This document shows, one piece after another, positions 1 through 10,355 of a DNA stretch of 64,000 nt (position 1 is its first letter; every line of letters starts with the position of its first letter). Source of the stretch: Mimachlamys varia. Taxonomy: Eukaryota; Mollusca; Bivalvia; Pectinida; Pectinidae. The translations under genes and the position numbers were made by a program. The stretch lies in the NCBI GenBank assembly GCA_947623455.1, contig OX392534.1, forward strand, positions 37,391,426-37,455,425. Reading direction: 5' to 3'. A model generated the notes under the pieces. That model saw only the letters and a program-made list of their open reading frames with translations, searched no databases and had not been told where the DNA came from.

Positions 1-466
1 TTATTCTATGAGAAAAAAGTTTATACTAGTACAGTTTTTGATACAAAGTACCGTTCAAGGGGCTCTTACTGTCGTGATTCCTACTTTCCTGTATCACAAA
101 TTAAATCAAAGCAAAACATGTCATCCATCTAGTAAAAAAAAATTTAACCCAATGTTTCGAATAAATGTTTTTACGTAATTTCTATCTCTTTGGACATAAA
201 TGAACGAAAATTATCTACCAAGATGGTAACTTGTAAAAACTATCAGTAAGGAAAAAGGACCAAAGTCTTATAATTAGAAGCGGATAGTTTAACCATACTT
301 TCTGCATATGTTACTATTCATGATTGATTTCTACTATTTCTACGTATACTACACTATATATTTACTTGTAACTATATGGGAAACTGGATTTTTATTTATT
401 TTTTTATTATATATTTATGTATATACATGTACTAGTACTACTCTCCCCTACTACTCTACCACTACA
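1..466. other. Sequence 3' of Gypsy pol; 3' LTR expected here but not identified
   Basis: AT-rich, with no supported gene. A 3' LTR would be expected immediately beyond pol on the minus strand. No clear match to 5900-6440 was seen by eye, so the LTR may be cut by the window start, diverged or absent. Confidence 0.3.
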
Positions 467-3400
467 TTAAATGTGCCTGCCTTTCCTTCCCTTCCTCCTA
501 CTTCGACCTTGAAGAGTTTTATTTATGTGGTACTCTCGAATCAAATGTTCAGGTACCAATCTTTCCTTCACCCATTTAGTCTCTCTTTGCTCTACCCACT
601 TTACCCTATACCACTTTACACCATTACTTGGCTTGCAACACAGAATCTTTTCCACTGTGAGCCACACCTCGTCCTCTGTGTGTGTATCAGTATCATTACT
701 GGGGTCAGTATCTGGGATGGGGTCATTAGTTTGGGTCTGGGATACATTATCCTGCTGATCCCTCTCTTCAATTAGTTCTGGGTTCTGGTCAGTCTGTGCA
801 TTGTGTGTCTTGGGAGGGGGATTTGTTGGTCTGAGTTCTGGACTGATATACAGTTTCATCCTATTTGCATGGATCAGAGATTTCACAACTTTGTTTGTCT
901 TGCATTCTCTGAGTCTGTATCTGTGGTTTTCCAATGCATTAGTGATATAGAATGGTCCTACCCATTTCTGACATAGTTTGGGGGACAATCCTACTGGTAC
1001 TCTTTGACAGTATAACCATACTCTCTCCCCTATTGCAAAGTCTGGATTTTTGGCTCTCTTATCATGTTGCTTTTTGTATTTTTGCTGGGCCTTCTGTATG
1101 TTTTCTTTTGCAATGTCCCTAAATATTTCATGATTCTGCATGATTTTTGTGAGATGCTCTTGTGCTGTTTTGGAAAGCGTTTGATTTGGAATCAAAGCTG
1201 TATCAATAGGCAAACAACACTCTCTACCAAACAAAAGGAAATATGGAGAAAACTGAGAAGACTGAGTAGATGGTACTGCTCGGTAGCTCAGCATGATACT
1301 TGGTAGTAATTTGTGCCAATCACTCTGTTTATCATTGCAAAATGCTCTCAATGTTGTGGCGATGGAGTCATTCATGCGCTCACAAGCAGCATTTGTCTGA
1401 GGGTGATAAGATGATGTTTGCAACTTGGTGATTTGAAAAATCATGCACAATTCCTTTACCAATAGTGACACAAAGTTTTGGCCTCGATCTGTGAGAATAA
1501 CCCTAGGAGCTCCGTATCTGCATATGAATTCACTGTACAAAACTCTTGCTATCTCTGCTGCCTCATATGACACTAAAGGAAATGCTTCGCACCATTTTGA
1601 GAAAGAATCAACAATGAGAAGAATGTACCTATGACCTTGCGTAGTCTTGGGTAATGGACCCAGAATGTCCATGTGGATACGACCAAATACATCCTCCACA
1701 GGAAGAGGTTTCAAAGGTGCCTCTCTATTATGTGCATCTCTTTTTGCTCTTGCACACACCTCACAAGATTTACAATAGTACTGAATGTCCTGAAACATTT
1801 TATGCCAGTAATACTTCAGTCTTATGTTATGAAATGTTCTCTCAATGCCTTGGTGGCCTGCTGTTATCGAATCATGATAGGCAAGCAGTATGTCATTTCT
1901 CAGGGACTTTGGTATTACCAACTGTTTGATAACTCTCTCACTTTTGGGACCTTTACCCCTGGGGTAGTACAAATGAAAAAGTACACCATTGTCTATCAAA
2001 AAGTCATTAGATTCTCTGACAACTGTATGTGCTAAATTCCTATCATCAGGAAGAACTCTATCTTCTAGATACTTAATGATGTGAAGCAAATCAGGATCAT
2101 TAAGTTGATTGACTCTGAGGTCATCTGGGGTCCTGCCGAACACTGGGGTGTTACTACTACAGCTGCCTGGCTCCTCCCTAGCCTGACCTTCACACCTGCT
2201 CTCTAGCACTGAAATATGACCTGCTATATTCTCTGGCCAGTGTAGTGTGTATCCAACCCTTTTCAATATGGGGGCTATTATGACCTCATGTATGGGGTCA
2301 TTTTCCTTTTGATCTGGGCTTACTGGGTAATCTCGTCTAGACAAACTATCTGCATTTGAATGCTTCTTGCCTGCTTTGTGCTCTATGACAAAATTATAAC
2401 CTTGTAACAGGATTGCCCATCTTGCAATTCTACCAGCTTTCTGCTTGGAATTCTGTAAAGTTTTAATTGCCATATGGTCTGTCAGTACAGTGAATTTCTT
2501 TGAGGCTAGATACACATGGAAATGCTTGATCCCCTCCACTAATGCTAGACCTTCCAAATCCGTGATGCCCCAGTTTCTCTCTGCTTTCCTCAATGATCTC
2601 CCACCATAAGCGACAACCTTTTCTTTTCCTTCAGCATTTCGCTGCCCCAGCATATAGCCTATAGCTTTAGTAGAAGCATCCACATAGAGTATAAATTCCT
2701 TATCAAAATCTGGGTACACCAGAATAGGTGCAGTAGTCAAATATTGCTTCATTTGGTCAAAAGCCTGCTGACATACCTCTGTCCAGTGAAATTTTGTGTC
2801 ATTCTTCAGAAGCTCATTCATAGGTGCAACAACCTCTGCAAACCCTTTTACAAACCTTCTATAGTAATTGCACAATCCTAAGAATGCCCTGACATCATGA
2901 ACTGATTTAGGAGTGGGATACTCTGTCACTGCTTTAATTTTCTCTTGGTTCACACTGATACCCTCCTTTGAGAAAATGTGACCCAGATATTTTACCTCAG
3001 CCACTGCAAAATTGCATTTTGAGGGTTTTAGTTTCAGGTTAGCATCTCGCAACCTCTGAAATATCTGAGCCAAATGGTCTAAATGCTCTTGAAATGTTGA
3101 GGAGAAAACCAGTATATCGTCTATGTAGACGAGTGCAAATTTGTATGTCAGATCTCTCAATACCTCTGTCATCACCATTAAAAATGCTGTAGGTGAATTT
3201 GAGAGTCCAAATGGAAGTTTGGTAAACTGGTAAACACCTTGATGAGTGACAAACCCTGTTTTTGATTTAGAATCTTCTGCCAAAGGAATTTGCCAAAATC
3301 CTGATCTCAAATCTAAGCTGGTATAGTATTTAGCTTTAGCCTGACCTATAGTGTCTGATATATCATCAAACCTGGGAATGGGGAAGCTCATGGGTGCAGT

Positions 3401-4603
3401 GACCTGGTTCACTTTTCTAAAGTCAATTGCAAACCTATGCTCTCCATTTGCTTTCTTTACTAAGACTACCGGGCTCTGCCAAGGTGTGTTGGCTTCTTCA
3501 ATGATCTTATTTGCTAACATTTCCTTTGTCTGTCTCTCTATTTCGGCCTTAGCCTGAGGTGATGTCCTATAAAATCGTTGTTTTATTGGTTTCGCATTCC
3601 CAGTGTCTATTTCATGAAAGTACAGATTTGTTGTTCCCAATTCTGACAAGTCCTTAGCAAAGATGTCTCTATTCTCACCCAGAAAAGCTAAAAGAATGTC
3701 ATTTTCTTCTTTTGACAAAGCCTCAGAGTTCACTTGTACACCCAAATCTCTAGCTATGCTAATATTTTCTTTTGTGACAAAATCTTTACTTGTATGTAAG
3801 GTAGCCATGCAATCACCAGCTGGTAACTGCTGTTGGGGAAGCTCACTTGCTAAATCCTCCTGGCTTACTGATGTAACCAGAGCAATAGGCTGCCTAGCCT
3901 TAAGTGTAACAAAAGCATTTGTGGGGTTCAGTACTTGATATACAGTTTTGTTGTTTTTAACTTCCGACACAGTTCTGGCACCCATTACACTACACTTAGT
4001 TGGAAGGCTGGAAATTGGCCCTAACACCTTTAACCCTTGTCTACAACTTTTAGTTTGAACTGGTACCATTGCCACTGACCTAGGCGCTATTTGTATGTTA
4101 CCAACCAGTCTGGCTAAGTCTGACCTTTTCCCAACTTTCGGCTGTAGAAATGCTACCATGGCTAGTCCTCCCTCTAACTCTAAGCAATGATTCCCACAGT
4201 CTATCTTTGCATGATGTTTCCCTAGAAAGTCTGTACCCAAAATGACTGGAAAGCTTAGGTTATCTATTACCTGAAATGTCTGTGTCATTTCTAGATGTCC
4301 TATTGTGATAGGAAGTGTCACCTTGCCCTTGATACCTATGTCACTACCATTGGCACTATACAAATGTTTAAAATTAGAACTCTCTACTTCACACTTCTTC
4401 CCTAGATCTGCTGCTTCAAACACCTTTGTATCTATACAAGAAACCCCTTGCGCTCCAGTATCTATCAAAGCCAAAAATGTTTTATTTCCTAGCCTTACAT
4501 GAATTTGATAGTCATATTCATTAAACTGAACTGCAACATGTTTAGATATTTCCTCTTTATCCTTGTGGTGCCCGTCTCTAGATTCAAAGACAGGCGCGTA
4601 CCC
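467..4603 (-). CDS. pol: Ty3/Gypsy retrotransposon Pol polyprotein (PR-RT-RNaseH-IN, GPY/F, chromodomain-like tail)
   Basis: One uninterrupted minus-strand frame of about 1,378 codons runs from just after the gag TAG codon (4604-4606) to a TAA at 467-469. Order of domains, numbered from 4474: aspartic protease with LIDTGA near residue 4 and ILGTDFLG near 78; reverse transcriptase with YIDDILVF near 450; RNase H with YVDAS near 595 and a later TDH and NADSLSR; integrase zinc finger HHCC near 865-905; integrase D,D,E at HMDILGP (about 934), TDRGQNF (about 998) and ACERMN (about 1034); a GPY/F-type WVGPFYI near 1173; and a C-terminal block VEKIL...YRVKWVE...LIREY that resembles a chromodomain. 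No env frame follows. The order PR-RT-RH-IN is that of Ty3/Gypsy (Metaviridae). The intact frame suggests recent insertion, although gag is damaged. The chromodomain reading is by eye. Confidence 0.95.
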   Translation of the reverse strand, partial: GYAPVFESRDGHHKDKEEISKHVAVQFNEYDYQIHVRLGNKTFLALIDTGAQGVSCIDTKVFEAADLGKKCEVESSNFKHLYSANGSDIGIKGKVTLPITIGHLEMTQTFQVIDNLSFPVILGTDFLGKHHAKIDCGNHCLELEGGLAMVAFLQPKVGKRSDLARLVGNIQIAPRSVAMVPVQTKSCRQGLKVLGPISSLPTKCSVMGARTVSEVKNNKTVYQVLNPTNAFVTLKARQPIALVTSVSQEDLASELPQQQLPAGDCMATLHTSKDFVTKENISIARDLGVQVNSEALSKEENDILLAFLGENRDIFAKDLSELGTTNLYFHEIDTGNAKPIKQRFYRTSPQAKAEIERQTKEMLANKIIEEANTPWQSPVVLVKKANGEHRFAIDFRKVNQVTAPMSFPIPRFDDISDTIGQAKAKYYTSLDLRSGFWQIPLAEDSKSKTGFVTHQGVYQFTKLPFGLSNSPTAFLMVMTEVLRDLTYKFALVYIDDILVFSSTFQEHLDHLAQIFQRLRDANLKLKPSKCNFAVAEVKYLGHIFSKEGISVNQEKIKAVTEYPTPKSVHDVRAFLGLCNYYRRFVKGFAEVVAPMNELLKNDTKFHWTEVCQQAFDQMKQYLTTAPILVYPDFDKEFILYVDASTKAIGYMLGQRNAEGKEKVVAYGGRSLRKAERNWGITDLEGLALVEGIKHFHVYLASKKFTVLTDHMAIKTLQNSKQKAGRIARWAILLQGYNFVIEHKAGKKHSNADSLSRRDYPVSPDQKENDPIHEVIIAPILKRVGYTLHWPENIAGHISVLESRCEGQAREEPGSCSSNTPVFGRTPDDLRVNQLNDPDLLHIIKYLEDRVLPDDRNLAHTVVRESNDFLIDNGVLFHLYYPRGKGPKSERVIKQLVIPKSLRNDILLAYHDSITAGHQGIERTFHNIRLKYYWHKMFQDIQYYCKSCEVCARAKRDAHNREAPLKPLPVEDVFGRIHMDILGPLPKTTQGHRYILLIVDSFSKWCEAFPLVSYEAAEIARVLYSEFICRYGAPRVILTDRGQNFVSLLVKELCMIFQITKLQTSSYHPQTNAACERMNDSIATTLRAFCNDKQSDWHKLLPSIMLSYRAVPSTQSSQFSPYFLLFGRECCLPIDTALIPNQTLSKTAQEHLTKIMQNHEIFRDIAKENIQKAQQKYKKQHDKRAKNPDFAIGERVWLYCQRVPVGLSPKLCQKWVGPFYITNALENHRYRLRECKTNKVVKSLIHANRMKLYISPELRPTNPPPKTHNAQTDQNPELIEERDQQDNVSQTQTNDPIPDTDPSNDTDTHTEDEVWLTVEKILCCKPSNGVKWYRVKWVEQRETKWVKERLVPEHLIREYHINKTLQGRSRRKGRKGRHI

Positions 4604-4606
4604 CTA
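4569..4606 (-). promoter_or_regulatory. Candidate Gag-Pol stop-codon readthrough signal
   Basis: On the minus strand the gag TAG is followed by GGG, and 8 nt after the stop begins a potential hairpin: GCCTGTC, a 12-nt loop, GACGGGC (7 pairs, one of them G-U). Gag and Pol are in the same frame across this TAG. Gammaretroviruses use UAG-G plus a structure 8 nt downstream for readthrough. The analogy is inference; a chance nonsense mutation in a dying copy is the alternative. Confidence 0.4.
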
Positions 4607-5409
4607 TTTATCCTTATGATCATTTCTCCTTGAACCCCTCAATTTCATGCCCCTACAGATGGCCATGATGTGACCCTTTTTACCGCAATTGTAACATTCT
4701 GCATTTTTGAACCAACATCTATGTGCATCATGCTGGTACTTACCACAGTGGTTACATTGAACTTTTGATCCCTGTCCTTGGGTTGGTGGTCTCACACTAT
4801 TTACACCTTTGTTCTTCAAATCAGAAAGTTCCTGTTTGCTGGTCTCACACTCTTTTCGTAGTAGTGAAAGTTCTTGTTGAAGGGTTTGTATTGTAGTTCC
4901 TGACAATTCCTCCTTGATTGGGTCTTGACCGATGGATTGCGCCATGCAGCCAAACTTGACAATGTCTGCCACTGTACTGGCTTCCTTTCCTAGTACGAAT
5001 GACTTCACTGCTGCATCTAATCCATTGATTAACACATCAAACATCTCCTGGTCCGCTCGGTTCAATTCCAGCCCAACCGCCTGTGCCGACTCTACGTACG
5101 TTTGCACGTCCCTACCATTTTGTTTTGAGTCTAAAATTCCTTGACCCTCCTTGGCCTGTCTAGTTCACTTGGAAAGAATCTGTTTTTAAACTTCTCCAAT
5201 AAAACCTCCAAGTTATCTTGCACGGCTTCGGGTTGTGAATATAGCCATTTCTCAGCCTTTCCCTTCAACAACAGGGATTATTGCAGTGTCTTTTCCTCAT
5301 CTTTCCACTTTCTAATTTTACTAACTTTCTCAAATTTTGAAAGCCATATCTTGGCACACCCTTGTCCATCAAATTTCTCCAGTATCACTATACTGTCCTT
5401 TGCTGCCAT
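4604..5409 (-). pseudogene. gag: Gypsy gag, disrupted (zinc-knuckle nucleocapsid at its C-terminal end)
   Basis: The C-terminal part (4604-5130) encodes two CCHC knuckles of the form CX2CX4HX4C, CNHCGKYQHDAHRC and CYNCGKKGHIMAIC, followed by a basic tail and TAG. Upstream, gag-like sequence continues in a different frame: a likely ATG at 5407-5409 opens a stretch that stops at TAA 5278-5280, capsid-like coding resumes in that frame, and it then shifts frame between about 5131 and 5167. There are therefore at least two lesions. They may be real decay or homopolymer errors in the assembly. The C-terminal half is in the same frame as pol, separated only by the TAG. Confidence 0.8.
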
Positions 5410-5481
5410 TTCGTTTCCTGGATCTGGCACTGGCACCAGGGTGAAGATGGTTTTACCCTGATACCCGGATTCTCCGCCACA

Positions 5482-5615
5482 TATCACCGTTTGGTGCTCT
5501 CCTTCCTATTCTTGGGGAATGATTTTAAATATATATAACTCCAAACACCAATATTTGGTCCAAAAACTGAGTATGTTAAAGAATAGAGAAATAATTACGA
5601 AAATAATACATAGCT

Positions 5616-5646
<31 letters not shown>

Positions 5647-5899
5647 TCCAGATCATTGTTAACTACACACCATCAGGAAAACATTTTTTAGTCTGAAACT
5701 GCAAGTTGTTGAAATATGGAACATCCTCCAAAAACAAATCACAGCACCTACAGTAAATTCGTCAGAAACAGATATGCATGGGCAAGATCATGAACTTTTA
5801 TACAGTCCTAGTTACTTGTATCACCGTTTGGTGCTCTCCTTCCTATTCTTGGGGAATGATTTTAAATATATATAACTCCAAACACCAATATTTGGTCCA
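5482..5899 (-). repeat. 81-bp perfect direct duplication in the Gypsy leader, 337 bp apart
   Basis: The segments 5482-5562 and 5819-5899 are identical by eye. The first abuts the gag region and the second abuts a minus-strand AATAAA (about 5914) and probable LTR-side sequence. The 256 bp between them hold (TG)n and a run of 17 G (5630-5646). This could be an insertion that duplicated leader sequence, unequal recombination, or an assembly duplication. Confidence 0.8.
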
Positions 5900-6440
5900 G
5901 TCCCAGTTGTCTTTATTCCATCATCATCATTGTAGATGTACAGTCACGTACTACATGTGCTCTCTCTGTGTTCTCCGCTCTAAATCCTTAGTATATCTTT
6001 CTCTCAATCTCAATCTCCACTCTCTATGTATAACAATTCTATTCTACTTTCTGACACCTAATATTCTAATTCTATTGGCTAATTTACTAATTTGGAGGCG
6101 GGTCTAAACTTATCCCTTTTATGTTCAATACATACAATGACCACTGTACTCTCCCAAGGCCAGCTTCACCTTTTAATTATGCTAAATGGACCTTACACGT
6201 TAGATCCCTTTCAGCTTGCTTTGGCCATGCCTACATTCCCACACACAGTTTCCTGTCTTGGCCGGATCTACCAATATGTTCATTCTTCAGCTGTCACCAC
6301 TCTTTCCCTTTTATCTTTCTAAATTAATGTTTTTTGTATTTCTTCAAAAACCTTACTGTCATACTTGTATGATGTATTGTCACTTTTGTCTCCAGCGTGG
6401 AAGATCATGTACTGGTCATAAACTTAATTAATATGGGATC
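5900..6440 (-). other. Probable 5' LTR or leader side of the Gypsy element; boundaries not resolved
   Basis: This stretch has no credible gene and lies where the 5' LTR of a minus-strand element should be. A minus-strand AATAAA occurs near 5914. I could not match it by eye to a 3' LTR in bases 1-466, so LTR ends, primer-binding site and target duplication are not assigned. Confidence 0.35.
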
Positions 6441-6964
6441 TGGAGGAAACAAGATTACATTGAGAAAACCACATCCAATTGAGGAATCAAAAGTTTTAAA
6501 AAAATATTTGACCCCAGGCATGATTTTTGTTTTACCTAAAATCTAAAACTTTTCAACAGTTAGGACCTACATGAAGTCATAACATAATGAATATGAAGCT
6601 TGAAAGATAGTTTCCTCCCTCTATCTGTTCCACATCCAATTGATGAAACAAACTCTGTTGTTACAAAAGATAAGAAACAAAAACAAAATATATATGTCAG
6701 TGTGACATGAATGCCCGTGCTGGCAACCTAGTATTATTGACTTTTTAATATATAAGTACCTCATAACTTTTCACACTCTTGCTATAAAACGGGTTACCAA
6801 TGCTTAATTCAAAAACTAATTAAATACAAATTATGAGAAAGATCATATTTTCTGAATCCAAAGATTATATCCAGAAAAACAAGCTAATACGTAGAATTAT
6901 TATCCCTTGCTATACCCCCTTTTGTAAGGCAGCAATCATATTGTAGGTAAAAATTTGTTGAGGT
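6441..6964. other. No gene seen
   Basis: AT-rich non-coding DNA between the Gypsy element and a MITE. I see no gene, array or structured element. Confidence 0.5.
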
Positions 6965-7459
6965 TACCGTATTTGACCGGGAATAAGCCCCCACCCCCTG
7001 AGAAAAATAATTTATCAAAAGTAGGGAGTGGTCTTATTCACGAATACACCCCTGTTCACAAAAGTCCGACATCTTGGATGTTCTACTGTTTTGATCTAGG
7101 AACTCAGTCCACACTATACCAGTAATGCAATTCTAGTTGTTTGTTTTTCATTAAAATAACAATTTACTTTCAGAATGTTTAAAAAACAGTCACTTCAAGT
7201 TGATGCCATTGATGGTGCTGTTGTTTCTCTTAACATTTCTATTAGCAATTGGTCTAGATAATTCAAGCATCATCTTGTATAAATTTTCTGACACAAAATT
7301 AAAAAGAAATGAACATGCGTTTTATTGAGAGAAAGACAAAATTTAGGGGGGGGGGGGGGGGGGCTTATTCCTAGGCTCCCACCCTGTTCCAAAAACCTTT
7401 GCCAAAGTGGGGAGGGGGCTTATTCGTGAGAGGGGGCTTATTCCCAGTAAAATACGGTA
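6965..7459. mobile_element. MITE-like element, 495 bp, with 28-bp terminal inverted repeats
   Basis: The left end TACCGTATTTGACCGGGAAT (continuing AAGCCCCC) and the reverse complement of the right end (TACCGTATTTTACTGGGAAT, continuing AAGCCCCC) match at 26 of 28 positions. There is no coding capacity. GGT flanks both sides and could be a 3-bp target duplication. A run of 18 G (7346-7363) lies inside. Superfamily not assigned. Confidence 0.75.
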
Positions 7460-7559
7460 GGTTGAAACATGTTATTTTCATGCTGTTGACACAAGATGTA
7501 TTGCTTGATAATTGAATAAAAACTAAAGCCTTATATACAGAGTCAGATAATAGTTGTTG

Positions 7560-7850
7560 CCATGATTCCACAGGAACGTTAATCTAGGGGCCATAACTCT
7601 GTCATTGAACTTGGGCATTAAATTTTGTTACCAAGTTTCAAGAAAATTGCACGGAAAAAAATGAATTAATTTTTAAGTCGTCCCCCAAAACTGGTGATCA
7701 AACTTGGCCAAGCCCTTTAGGCATTTTACCTTTTACCAAGTTTCAAGAAAATTGGATATTATTTGTTGTCATTATTGCACTGTAACAAAGTGTGACAGAA
7801 GGACAAACTCAAATTAATATTCCCCGTTGCGGTGAACGCAGAGAATTATT
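7560..7850. repeat. Degenerate dispersed repeat
   Basis: Internal duplication: 'accaagtttcaagaaaattg' occurs twice, near 7630 and 7737, in the style of the tandem-core elements elsewhere in the window. It ends near a 'gacagaaggacaaactc' motif. It looks like an old non-autonomous element; family unknown. The rest of 7460-8291 shows nothing recognisable. Confidence 0.4.
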
Positions 7851-8291
7851 AGCCAAAATGATATAACTTTGTTATTGCCTTTTATAAATGAGTCTAGAAG
7901 CACAGATATAGCCAAACTTGCTTTCGAAGTAAACAAAAGCATGTCACATTGTTATAAAATTACATTATGTATAACCATTGTTTAAATTCACAGTCATAGA
8001 AGCTGAAGTGTTTGTCTGATAGAGGTATGGGAATGTACTGGATATATGTTATAACCCAATGAAACAAATGTAATGAAAATGTCTTCCTTTTAGTGCTACA
8101 TATGTAAGTTCAAAGATCAAAATATCAAAGAAAGTTTTGGTTTGTTATTTTTTAACATCCTTTTAACAGCTATGGTCATTTAAGGATGTGTCAGTTGTAG
8201 TAAACCTGCAGTTCTTGGGAGGAGAGCAAGAATTACGCCTAATTATATGTCTCCCCTTTCTGATAACGTGTCCAAATGGAATATAATAGTA

Positions 8292-9166
8292 CAGTTAAAC
8301 CTCGTTATATAGCCACCTTCTGTTCGCGATTTTGGCAATATAAAGAGTTTGGCGGTATATCGGGTTTGCAGTTCAAACCCCAGAGTTTGCTGTCCAAATC
8401 CTTTAACTAGTGTTTCCATAACAACTGTTGACTTTGAAGATCAAAATTAACTTAATAACACTTTGTCAAAAACATTTCATTCATATCCAATTATTGCATT
8501 GAATTGTATACAACATGCATTTAACTATTATCGTATTTATCACGCCATATGCCGCGATGCAGACCCACTGTCCTGACTGGTAATCGCGGCATATCTCGTC
8601 CAAAAATACATACGGCAAAGTCCCAAATTGCTGCGAGTCTAATGCGAAAATGATGTCATCTTCCCAACATGTAATTCTGTGTTATTTGTTTGGCTGATAA
8701 AAATACTATTGGAGATTTCCCTCGCCAACACAAACTTGGATGCGAAATGTAAGCATTGAGTTGGGATGTTTTCCTCAGCGAATATTACTCTGAATCAGAC
8801 GTGTGAATGGTTTCATGATATTGTTTTCATCATAACTTCCGAAACTTACCTGTAGAAAGACAACAAAGGACTAGCCATGGCTCATTGATTACATGTGTGT
8901 GCAGCTACACATGTGTCACTCGGCAGTCAGCCTCATAACAATAACACCTAAACATGCATCCTATTGGACTCAATTTAGCGATTATAACGAGGTCATGATA
9001 GTGTTATTTTAACCATTTTGTTCTGGAAATATGATGGCGGATGGCGCTAGGCGAGTTTGCCAGTAAAACGGGTCCATTAACGTTGGGGGAAACCTGTTAT
9101 GAATAAATTAATGGTGTTAAGTGTGTTTGGAGGTATAATGGGTGGCGAAATAACAGGGTTTTACTG
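8292..9166. mobile_element. Non-autonomous pogo/Tc1-mariner-type element, about 875 bp
   Basis: The left end CAGTTAAACCTCGTTATATA (continuing GCCACC) matches the reverse complement of the right end (CAGTAAAACCCTGTTATTTC, continuing GCCACC) at 21 of 26 positions. CAGT(R)AAACC ends with a TA target are typical of pogo/Tigger-like elements. TA precedes the left end; the right flank is TT and may have mutated. No transposase frame is visible. It contains a perfect 12-bp inverted repeat, ATATGCCGCGAT, near 8549 and 8585. Confidence 0.65.
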
Positions 9167-9289
9167 TTTACGTGTTCTGTTAACTGGGAGCTAATTATAT
9201 AAACCCATTTTCGACTGTTTCACAGTCATTGAAATACAGTTAACTGTTCATCAATGTTGTAAAATCACAATTAACATGATGTGAAAAAT

Positions 9290-9963
9290 AACCTGACCTG
9301 ACCCTCAGCCCCCTAGGGAGTCAACTAGCCCCAACATTAGTACAATTTTGAATCCTGAGCACCTAGGGATGCTTTCTACCAAATAAGGTTGATTTCCAAT
9401 CAGTGGTTATGGAGAAGAAGTTGCTAATATCAATATAGCTAAATAACCCTTTTTGGCCCCGCCCCTCAGCCCCCTAGGGGGTCAGTCCCACCATGAGTAC
9501 AAATTTGAATCCTGAGCACCTAGGGATAAATAAGGCTGAATTGCAATCAGTGGTTATGGAGAAGAAGTTGCTTAAACCATGATATAGCTAAATAACCCTT
9601 TTTGGCCCCACCCTTACCCTACTAGGCGGTCAGTCCAACCGTAAGTTCAATTTTGAATCCTGAGCACCTAAGGATGCTTCCTACCAAATAAGGCTGATTT
9701 CCAATCAGTGGTTATGGAGAAGAAGTCACTTAAACCAATATAGCTAAATAACCCTTTTTGGCCCTGCCCCTCAGCCCCCTAGGGGGTCAGTCCCACCATT
9801 AGTACACTTTTGAATCCTGGGCACCTAAGGATGCTTCCTGCCAAATTAGGTTGATTTCCTATCAGTGGGTTATGGAGAAGAAGTCGTTAAAAAAATTGTT
9901 GACGGACGACGGACACCGCGGTATGGCATAAGCTCACCTGGGTCCTTTAGACCTGGTCAGCTA
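9290..9963 (+). mobile_element. Pearl-like tandem-core element, GC-rich 150-160 bp unit, about four copies
   Basis: About four imperfect copies of a 150-160 bp unit contain 'cctcagccccctaggg' and 'gagaagaagt'. They are followed by a GACGGACGACGG tract and a terminal hairpin (gctcacctgggtc...gacctggtcagc) ending in CTAA. The conserved 5' head present in other copies is not seen, so the 5' end is probably truncated. The layout of core repeats, ACGG microsatellite and 3' hairpin is that of bivalve Pearl/CvA or DINE/Helentron-derived elements. Confidence 0.7.
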
Positions 9964-10282
9964 AAATCTATGACTGAATGACAGCCAAAAGTAAAACTAT
10001 ATGCCCCAGGCCATTTCATGGAAGGAGCATAAAAAACATTTGACTTTGGGTCCTCAAATATTTCAGCAGCTTGGGCCTCCATGAATTGGGAAAATTTTGT
10101 CATGAAATTATGAAGTTGCAAAGATAGTCCTCAATTATTCTTCATTTATAGAAAATAAAGCATTCCTAGCCCCTCTGACTGTAGAAGATGGTTATACACA
10201 AAGTCTGATGATATATTTGTACTATTATATCTTAAACATTTTTATAATGGCCACACAATCATAAACTGATTCTATATTTCAG
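9964..10282. other. Upstream region or 5' intron of the B-box gene
   Basis: No gene. A plausible 3' splice site (tctatatttcag) ends at 10282, so the B-box gene may have an upstream 5' UTR exon that I cannot place. Confidence 0.35.
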
Positions 10283-10355
10283 GTTGAAACCAGTTCATTA
10301 GGCCATCTACATTGACCAATTGTGTTAGGTGCAGCACCTGAAGGAAGTTTGCAGG

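Noticed and set aside
308..2035. Plus-strand frames over the Gypsy region
   Set aside because: Shadows of the minus-strand pol frame, which has all catalytic motifs.
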